A stretch of 20,523 bases of DNA from CAVALG01 sp045576295. GTDB lineage: Bacteria > Bacillota > Clostridia > Oscillospirales > Acutalibacteraceae. Positions 15,500 through 20,523 of the stretch are shown here, one piece after another. The notes under the pieces were generated by a model, which saw only the letters and a program-made list of their open reading frames with translations, ran no database searches and was not told where the DNA came from. The first letter of the stretch is position 1, and each line of letters opens with the position of its first letter. The stretch is from assembly GCA_045576295.1 (NCBI GenBank), contig JAZNGF010000037.1, positions 1 to 20,523 on the forward strand, read 5' to 3'. The position numbers and the translations under genes were made by a program.

Positions 15500-17587
15500 A
15501 TGAACGCATCAGAATACTTTGCAGTTAACGTGTTTAATGAGACGGTTATGAAGCAACGCCTTCCTAAAGAAACCTACAACGCTCTGCAAAGAACAATTAA
15601 AGACGGCCGTTCGCTTGACCCAAATGTTGCAACCGTTGTGGCTAACGCAATGAAGGATTGGGCTATTGAAAAGGGTGCAACCCATTACACCCACTGGTTC
15701 CAACCTATGACAGGTATCACCGCCGAAAAGCACGATAGCTTCTTATCGCCCATTTCTCACGGCAACATTATAATGGAATTTTCGGGCAAGGAGTTAATTC
15801 AGGGCGAACCTGACGCATCCTCGTTCCCCTCGGGCGGGCTTAGGGCAACCTTTGAAGCCAGAGGCTATACTACATGGGACCCAACCTCTTTTGCTTTTAT
15901 TAAAGACAGCACACTTTGCATCCCCACTGCCTTTTGCTCATACGGCGGCGAGGCGCTCGACCAAAAGACTCCGCTTCTTCGCAGCATGCAGGCAATAAAC
16001 AAGCAGGCTGTTAGGGTGCTAAAGTTGTTCGGTAAAGACGACGTTAAAACCATTAGAACAACTGTGGGGCCCGAGCAGGAATATTTCCTTATTGACGAAG
16101 AAGTATTCAAAAAGCGCAAAGATTTAATCTACACAAGCCGCACACTGTTTGGCGCAAAGCCGCCCAAGGGCCAAGAGCTCGACGACCATTATTTTGGTAT
16201 GATCAAGCCCCGAGTTAAGGCATTTATGAAAGACCTTGACGAAGAACTTTGGAGATTAGGCGTTCTTGCAAACACCGAGCATAATGAAGCCGCCCCAGCG
16301 CAGCATGAGCTCGCTCCGATATTTACAACAACCAATATAGCGGCCGACCATAACCAGCTCACAATGGAACTTATGCAGAAAATTGCCCGCCGCCACCACA
16401 TGGTGTGCCTTTTACACGAAAAACCCTTTGCAGGTGTTAACGGCAGCGGCAAGCATAACAACTGGTCGATCTCAACCGACAGCGGAATCAACCTGTTAGA
16501 ACCGGGCGAAACACCATACGAAAACGCACAGTTCCTTTTGTTCCTTTGCGCTGTTATTAAGGCAGTTGACGATTATCAAGACCTTTTAAGGGTATCGGTT
16601 GCATCAGCCGGTAACGATCACCGCTTAGGCGGAGGCGAGGCACCACCTGCCGTTGTTTCAATATTCCTTGGCGATGAACTTACCGAAATGCTCGAAGCCA
16701 TTGATAAAGATGAACCCTATGGCGGAAAGGAAAAGGAACTTTTAAGAATCGGTGTTCACACACTGCCGAAGTTCCCGAAAGACACAACCGACCGAAACCG
16801 CACATCTCCCTTTGCATTTACAGGCAATAAGTTTGAGTTCAGAATGTTAGGCTCTGCTTCATCAATTTCGGCCACCAACACCGTTATAAACACAGCGGTT
16901 GCCGAGGTTTTAAGGCAATTTGCCGATACTCTTGAAGGTGCCGAAAACTTTGAAGAAGCGCTTCACGATTTAATTAAAAAGACAATATCGGAGCACAAGA
17001 GAATCATTTTCAACGGCAACGGATATGACGATGCTTGGGGTGCCCAGGCCGAAAAATTAGGGCTTTTAAACCTTAAATCAACCCCCGATTGCCTTCCCTA
17101 TTTCTTGCAGCAAAAGAATATAGACCTATTTGCCACACATAAGGTTTACACCGAAGCCGAAATGAGGGCAAGATATGAAATTATGCTTGAGAATTACTCA
17201 AAAATAATTAACATCGAAGCCCTTACAATGATAGATATGGCTAAAAAAGACCTGCTTCCTGCCATTAGCAGATATTCAAAGGTATTGGCCGACACGCTTA
17301 TATCTAAAAAGGCGTGCGGCAACATTGAATGCAGCTATGAAACCGATATGCTTTCAAAAATAAGCAATCTTAACGGCGAAGCATACCGCCAAACCACAAT
17401 ACTGCAGGAAAACCTTACTAAAGCGGCCGATATACACGACACAACCGAGCTTGCAAACTACTATAAAAACAGCATTTGCACTGCAATGAATAACCTACGC
17501 ACGGCTGTTGACGAGCTTGAAACCATTGTTAGCAAAGATTATTGGCCATACCCATCATACGGCGACCTGCTTTTCAGCGTGAAATAA
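15500..17587 (+). CDS. glnN: type III glutamine synthetase (GlnN family)
   Basis: This enzyme ligates ammonia to glutamate with ATP. At 695 residues it is of the large GSIII class found in Bacteroidetes, Clostridia and cyanobacteria, not the 440-470-residue GSI. The ATG at 15500 is chosen because CGGAGG (15485-15490) lies 9 nt upstream; an earlier in-frame ATG at 15479 precedes that site. Conserved blocks: QEYFL (193-197), NEAAPAQHELAP (262-273), NGSGKHNNWS (314-323, nucleotide/ammonia region), HRLGGGEAPPAVVS (374-387), KFPKDTTDRNRTSPFAFTGN and KFEFRMLGS (444-452). The last 200 or so residues are mainly helical, typical of GSIII. It is monocistronic: its own promoter, a leader terminator and a strong downstream terminator. 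No PII, ammonium transporter or glutamate synthase gene is adjacent. Confidence 0.97.
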   Translation: MNASEYFAVNVFNETVMKQRLPKETYNALQRTIKDGRSLDPNVATVVANAMKDWAIEKGATHYTHWFQPMTGITAEKHDSFLSPISHGNIIMEFSGKELIQGEPDASSFPSGGLRATFEARGYTTWDPTSFAFIKDSTLCIPTAFCSYGGEALDQKTPLLRSMQAINKQAVRVLKLFGKDDVKTIRTTVGPEQEYFLIDEEVFKKRKDLIYTSRTLFGAKPPKGQELDDHYFGMIKPRVKAFMKDLDEELWRLGVLANTEHNEAAPAQHELAPIFTTTNIAADHNQLTMELMQKIARRHHMVCLLHEKPFAGVNGSGKHNNWSISTDSGINLLEPGETPYENAQFLLFLCAVIKAVDDYQDLLRVSVASAGNDHRLGGGEAPPAVVSIFLGDELTEMLEAIDKDEPYGGKEKELLRIGVHTLPKFPKDTTDRNRTSPFAFTGNKFEFRMLGSASSISATNTVINTAVAEVLRQFADTLEGAENFEEALHDLIKKTISEHKRIIFNGNGYDDAWGAQAEKLGLLNLKSTPDCLPYFLQQKNIDLFATHKVYTEAEMRARYEIMLENYSKIINIEALTMIDMAKKDLLPAISRYSKVLADTLISKKACGNIECSYETDMLSKISNLNGEAYRQTTILQENLTKAADIHDTTELANYYKNSICTAMNNLRTAVDELETIVSKDYWPYPSYGDLLFSVK

Positions 17588-17607
17588 CTTTATTGTATAT
17601 TAAGATT

Positions 17608-17635
17608 ACCGCCTCAGGCAAATGCCTGAGGCGGT
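17608..17635 (+). terminator. terminator of the glutamine synthetase gene
   Basis: A perfect 13-bp inverted repeat (17608-17620 and 17623-17635), very GC-rich in the core, followed by TTACTTTAC. It begins 20 nt after the glnN stop codon. The U-tract is interrupted, but the stem is exceptionally stable. Confidence 0.8.
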
Positions 17636-17649
17636 TTACTTTACACAAA

Positions 17650-17675
17650 AACCCCTGCCAATATTGGCAGGGGTT
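17650..17675 (-). terminator. terminator of the surface-protein operon
   Basis: A 26-base perfect palindrome (17650-17675). On the minus transcript its stem is followed by UUUUUGUGU, whereas on the plus strand only UUACAG follows, so it faces left. It starts 21 nt past the stop of the leucine-rich-repeat gene. With the hairpin at 17608-17635 it insulates the two convergent units. Confidence 0.85.
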
Positions 17676-17696
17676 ACAGATTATTAAGTTTTGGTG

Positions 17697-19028
17697 TTAA
17701 TTCGCAAAAGTTATGGTACCATTCGCTGTGTTAGGATTATAGGGGGAAATCCAGTTTGTTGCAGGCTTAGTTACAGTCATCGTACAGTTTAAGAACATAT
17801 TAGAATATGCCGTAACCTTCGCAAAGTCGAGGTGACTTAAATCAAGGGTGGCAAGGCTTGAACACCCCCGGAACATGTCCGTAATAGTCGCAGGAGTTAC
17901 TAACGTTCCGGTTGTTGTAAACTGTACAGATGTAAGACTTGAGCAGCCTAAGAACATAGACGCCATAGTATACGCTTTTCCATCAAAAGTCGATATATCA
18001 ATGCTCTTTACAGCAGTACAACCATTAAACATATTCTGATACTGAATAGACAAAGTATCACCCGTAGAAAACTGCGTAAGGTTAATTTCCTCAAGAGAGG
18101 TGCATCCCTGGAACATACCTTGGAAATCTTTAACAACTCCAGTATCAAAATTATTGCCATAGGTTATCTTAGTAAGACTGCTGCAACCATTAAAAAAGTT
18201 CGCTAAGTTATCAACTTTTGCTGTATCAAATTCTGATAAATCAACACTTGTAAGGTTAGTGCAATTGCCAAAGAACGAGTCCCACGTTACAAGCTTAGGT
18301 GTGTTAATATTACCAAAGTTAACATCACAATTCGAGGTACCTGCTGATGTAATTGATTTGCAATCTGTAAAGAAACCTGCCATATTGTTAACTTGGTCGG
18401 TTTCCAACTGGGTGAAATCAAAACCTGTTAATTTTTCGCACCCTGCAAACATCTGGTTCATCATTATGGTATTAGATGTGTTAAGGTTGGGCAAATTAAC
18501 CGACTCAAGATTTATAAAGCCATACGGTTCGTTAATACCAGCGGTAACATTGTCTGAACCTCTAAACAAGTCTTGGCAGCTATAAGAAGCATATATTTCC
18601 GCTTCAGAACTTATAGTTATTTTTTGCTCATTAGCATCCCAACGAACAGCAACCACACCCGATTCAGCAACTGTATCACTACCAGATGCAAGCAATCGAT
18701 CAGACTTATCAACATCACTTTCGTAAACTATATCGATGTGCTTCACCGCCGCTAAAGCTTCTTTAACACTCGTATAGCCAAGTTCTTGCACCATAAGTTC
18801 ACCAAGTGCACGTTTAAAACTCATACGGTCACCTTTTTCATAGTTGGTTGCACCCAAACGCAAAACAGGCTTACTTGATGACACTTTAAAATCAAATTCA
18901 AATTCACTTGTTTTTGTGTATTTAGCACCCGAGGGAACAAAAGGAATGCACGCTAAAAGCGTAACTAATAGAAGTGCCGCAATGATAATTGTTAACTTGT
19001 CTTTAAATAAAAGCTTTAAGCCTTTCAT
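17697..19028 (-). CDS. BspA-like leucine-rich-repeat surface protein (DUF285 repeats)
   Basis: A 443-residue exported protein. The N-terminus has KDK before a hydrophobic segment (about 11-34), then AKYTKTSEFEFDF, which resembles the post-signal region of the neighbouring SipW-type substrate. An N-terminal domain (about 45-150) precedes eight to nine BspA/DUF285 repeats of about 26 residues. Each repeat opens with [MF]F.[GN]C..[LIV]: at about 193, 219, 252, 278, 305, 333, 358, 385 and 411. Inner strands such as VDLSEFDT, INLTQFST and LDLSHLDF alternate with these. The family mediates adhesion in oral and gut bacteria, but many members have no known role. There is no sortase motif or membrane anchor at the C-terminus, so it may be secreted or held by partners. 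GGGGG lies 7 nt before the ATG; the upstream gene ends 16 nt away. Confidence 0.85.
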   Translation of the reverse strand: MKGLKLLFKDKLTIIIAALLLVTLLACIPFVPSGAKYTKTSEFEFDFKVSSSKPVLRLGATNYEKGDRMSFKRALGELMVQELGYTSVKEALAAVKHIDIVYESDVDKSDRLLASGSDTVAESGVVAVRWDANEQKITISSEAEIYASYSCQDLFRGSDNVTAGINEPYGFINLESVNLPNLNTSNTIMMNQMFAGCEKLTGFDFTQLETDQVNNMAGFFTDCKSITSAGTSNCDVNFGNINTPKLVTWDSFFGNCTNLTSVDLSEFDTAKVDNLANFFNGCSSLTKITYGNNFDTGVVKDFQGMFQGCTSLEEINLTQFSTGDTLSIQYQNMFNGCTAVKSIDISTFDGKAYTMASMFLGCSSLTSVQFTTTGTLVTPATITDMFRGCSSLATLDLSHLDFAKVTAYSNMFLNCTMTVTKPATNWISPYNPNTANGTITFAN

Positions 19029-19044
19029 TGCTGTTCCCCCTTTC

Positions 19045-19623
19045 TTAGTCTACCTGGTCACATGTAACAGAAAGTTTTATTCCTGTTATAAATCCATTAA
19101 TAAAATTATCTGGGATGATACTTTTAGCTTTAAAAATCAGTTTTAACTCGCCGGATTCGTTTCCGTCAAGAGTGCCAAGGTTGTTAAATGCATGCTGCTT
19201 ATTTGTACTCGGCATAGTGGTAACACTTTGCACTCTGTTATCGTCTAACTGGCATGATAATGTAAAATCGTTCGGTGTTACATAGTCGTATTTGCCCATG
19301 GTTAAAACAGCAGAAACACTAACATCAACCTCGCTGCGATTTTCAACAGTTACAGCATAAACTGCTTCTTGGTCTTTTGAAATAGGTTTCATTATTGAAA
19401 GTTCGCCGTCCGCCTCATGGGGAACCAAATTCACATGAAAAGCTGCCACGCGGGCGAAGTCGCTTGCGGGGTTGCCGCTGGTTACATATTTAGAAAATGA
19501 TACACCCGTTGTTAACAAGTTAACAACCAGTAAAATCGCAATCAGCTTTTTGAACGAAAATGCATCATTCTTCGCGCTCGATTCCGTTTTTGGGGGTATA
19601 TATTTGTTTTTTCTTTTTTTCAT
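19045..19623 (-). CDS. SipW-dependent-type secreted protein (TasA/camelysin-like, putative)
   Basis: A 192-residue exported protein. A long basic, lysine-rich N-terminal region (1-25) is followed by a hydrophobic segment (26-42) and then SKYVTSGNPASDFARVAAF. Such a layout is typical of the alternate signal peptides cut by SipW-like signal peptidases, in which the hydrophobic core is followed by a motif ending in A-R-V-A-x-F/W. The mature part (about 60-192) looks like an all-beta domain (VYAVTVENRSEVDVSVSAVL; NESGELKLIFKAKSI) without an anchor. GGAGG lies 7 nt before the ATG. Its start overlaps the 3' end of the signal peptidase gene by 59 nt, indicating tight coupling with its probable processing enzyme. 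It may be a matrix or fibre subunit; this is an inference. Confidence 0.75.
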   Translation of the reverse strand: MKKRKNKYIPPKTESSAKNDAFSFKKLIAILLVVNLLTTGVSFSKYVTSGNPASDFARVAAFHVNLVPHEADGELSIMKPISKDQEAVYAVTVENRSEVDVSVSAVLTMGKYDYVTPNDFTLSCQLDDNRVQSVTTMPSTNKQHAFNNLGTLDGNESGELKLIFKAKSIIPDNFINGFITGIKLSVTCDQVD

Positions 19624-20146
19624 TCTTGTTCCTCCCCGGCGCGGATTTTTTATCTTTGCCCAACAATTCGGGAATAATTAAAACAGCGAAACCAACAACA
19701 ATTAAAATTAGCATCCCAAGCGGTTTTTGCATAAATTCCATTGCAGCGCCAATCTTTGGAATAACGAAAACAACCTTGCCAACAATATTTTCCGGTTTCA
19801 AAACATCTAAATCTTCGGTGTTGTTGGCATCGCCTTTTGTGATAAAGCCGCCATCGGCCTCACCAACAATTCGGTGCGTGGTGAGCGATTTTCCGTGCTT
19901 AAAGGTTACAATATCGCCAACCTCATATTCTTTTTGCTTGCAGGTTACTATCATATCGTTAACTTCAATAGTGCCCGACATACTTCCTGAAATAATAACC
20001 CTGTAAGACAGGCCGAAAACAGTGTGTTCGCCAGGCTGCCCATTTTTTTGAGCCATTATGTTAAGAATGTTACCCATAAGAACAAGGCATAACACTGCAA
20101 CGATTATAATGCTTATTATTCTGGTGATTATTTTAAATGCTTTCAA
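19565..20146 (-). CDS. SipW-type signal peptidase I (Ser/His type)
   Basis: A membrane signal peptidase of the ER/archaeal/SipW kind, which uses Ser and His rather than the Ser-Lys pair of usual bacterial SPase I. From a TTG start at 20146 it has 193 residues. AGAGG (20154-20158) is 7 nt before this TTG; the frame is open to another TTG at 20191, which has no ribosome-binding site. Features: membrane segment 8-30; catalytic Ser55 in SGSMSGT (the common Pro of SMEP is absent); His91 in THRIVG; acidic loop TKGDANNTED (103-112); second membrane segment about 142-162. A lysine-rich cytoplasmic tail follows. The gene overlaps the upstream anchored-protein gene by 14 nt and the downstream secreted-protein gene by 59 nt. 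Confidence 0.9.
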   Translation of the reverse strand: MKAFKIITRIISIIIVAVLCLVLMGNILNIMAQKNGQPGEHTVFGLSYRVIISGSMSGTIEVNDMIVTCKQKEYEVGDIVTFKHGKSLTTHRIVGEADGGFITKGDANNTEDLDVLKPENIVGKVVFVIPKIGAAMEFMQKPLGMLILIVVGFAVLIIPELLGKDKKSAPGRNKNEKKKKQIYTPKNGIEREE

Positions 20147-20523
20147 GTTTTTTCCTCTCACTAACCTTGCGTTCAATAATAAGTGCAACAATAACTAATG
20201 CGCTAATACCCATAAGAACTATGTATGCATAAAGCATTGTGCGGTCGCCCGTTTCGGGAACATTTGGGGTGTAAATATTATCGTCTTCAACGTAGATATA
20301 AAAACCCATTGTTACGGTTTCAAGGTCAACGTCGGCGTTGCCTATGAATGTGTCGATAACGTCTTGCTCGTCGCTTTCGTAAAATTCCCAAACCCAGCTT
20401 AAATCAAAGTCTTGAATTTGGCCGCCGCCTACAGTTCCTGTAACCGCGCGGATAACGTTTGGCTCAGAAATATAGTTGGGCAAAGTATATTCAGTTGTAT
20501 CAGTAAAGTTTTCGCCCTTCATA
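20133..20523 (-). CDS. cell-wall-anchored surface protein, C-terminal part (partial, runs off the right edge)
   Basis: Only the last 129 or so residues are in the window. The first visible ATG (20522) is probably internal, because no signal peptide precedes the domain and the base pairs beyond it are missing. The visible part has a beta-rich domain with LSWVWEFYESDEQDVIDTFI followed by DLETVTMGFYIYVED, recalling the end of SipW-dependent/TasA-like domains. It ends in a sortase-type sorting signal: VPETGD (88-93 of the visible part), a hydrophobic segment (about 96-116) and a basic tail (ERKVSERKK). The pentapeptide deviates from LPXTG in its first residue. The stop overlaps the signal peptidase start. 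It is likely a sortase-anchored surface protein; no sortase gene is in view. Confidence 0.75.
   Translation of the reverse strand, partial: MKGENFTDTTEYTLPNYISEPNVIRAVTGTVGGGQIQDFDLSWVWEFYESDEQDVIDTFIGNADVDLETVTMGFYIYVEDDNIYTPNVPETGDRTMLYAYIVLMGISALVIVALIIERKVSERKKLESI

Noticed and set aside
17720..18480. Periodic DNA signal in the repeat gene as a possible CRISPR or tandem repeat
   Set aside because: The periodicity is at the protein level (about 26 residues) with diverged bases and no identical repeats or spacers.
18259..18585. Plus-strand open frame opposite the leucine-rich-repeat gene
   Set aside because: The repeat structure of the minus-strand protein explains the periodicity; the plus frame has no start signal or recognisable motif.

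Overview
The window looks like a chromosomal segment of a low-to-moderate GC Gram-positive anaerobe of the class Clostridia, probably a gut-type lineage. I infer this from four things: a PolC-type replicative polymerase, a type III glutamine synthetase, the MEP isoprenoid genes embedded in a pyrH-to-polC housekeeping block, and a sortase-type cell-wall anchor next to a SipW-like signal peptidase. Genus cannot be set from the sequence alone. I see no rRNA, tRNA, CRISPR array, insertion sequence or prophage gene.

Layout. (1) 1-2845, + strand: a structured leader, then a three-gene ABC transporter operon (lipoprotein, permease, ATPase; the COG2984/COG4120/COG1101 or TrpXYZ-like type), closed by a strong hairpin terminator. 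(2) 2868-4394, - strand: a membrane-anchored G5/M23 peptidoglycan hydrolase with its own promoter. (3) 4488-15334, - strand: a compact housekeeping operon read as pyrH-frr-uppS-cdsA-dxr-rseP-ispG-polC from a near-consensus promoter. It serves UMP phosphorylation, ribosome recycling, undecaprenyl-PP and CDP-diacylglycerol synthesis, two MEP-pathway steps, intramembrane proteolysis and DNA replication. Most gaps are 14-24 nt. Three places hold RNA hairpins: the pyrH leader, frr/uppS and cdsA/dxr. (4) 15391-17635, + strand: a divergent type III glutamine synthetase gene whose promoter is followed by an intrinsic-terminator-like hairpin before the start codon, which suggests attenuation. (5) 17650-20523, - strand: a surface-protein operon entering from the right edge. 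In reading order it holds the C-terminal part of a cell-wall-anchored protein, a SipW-type signal peptidase, a protein with a SipW-type export signal and a BspA-like (DUF285) leucine-rich-repeat surface protein.

How it fits together. Regions 3 and 4 are core metabolism: lipid carrier, membrane lipid, nucleotide and nitrogen assimilation. Region 5 is accessory: a dedicated signal peptidase with its probable secreted clients, comparable in logic to the Bacillus tapA-sipW-tasA operon but with different structural proteins. The least ordinary signals are that operon and the set of leader or intercistronic RNA hairpins, above all the one upstream of the glutamine synthetase. Every function here is read from motifs and gene context; no database search was possible.
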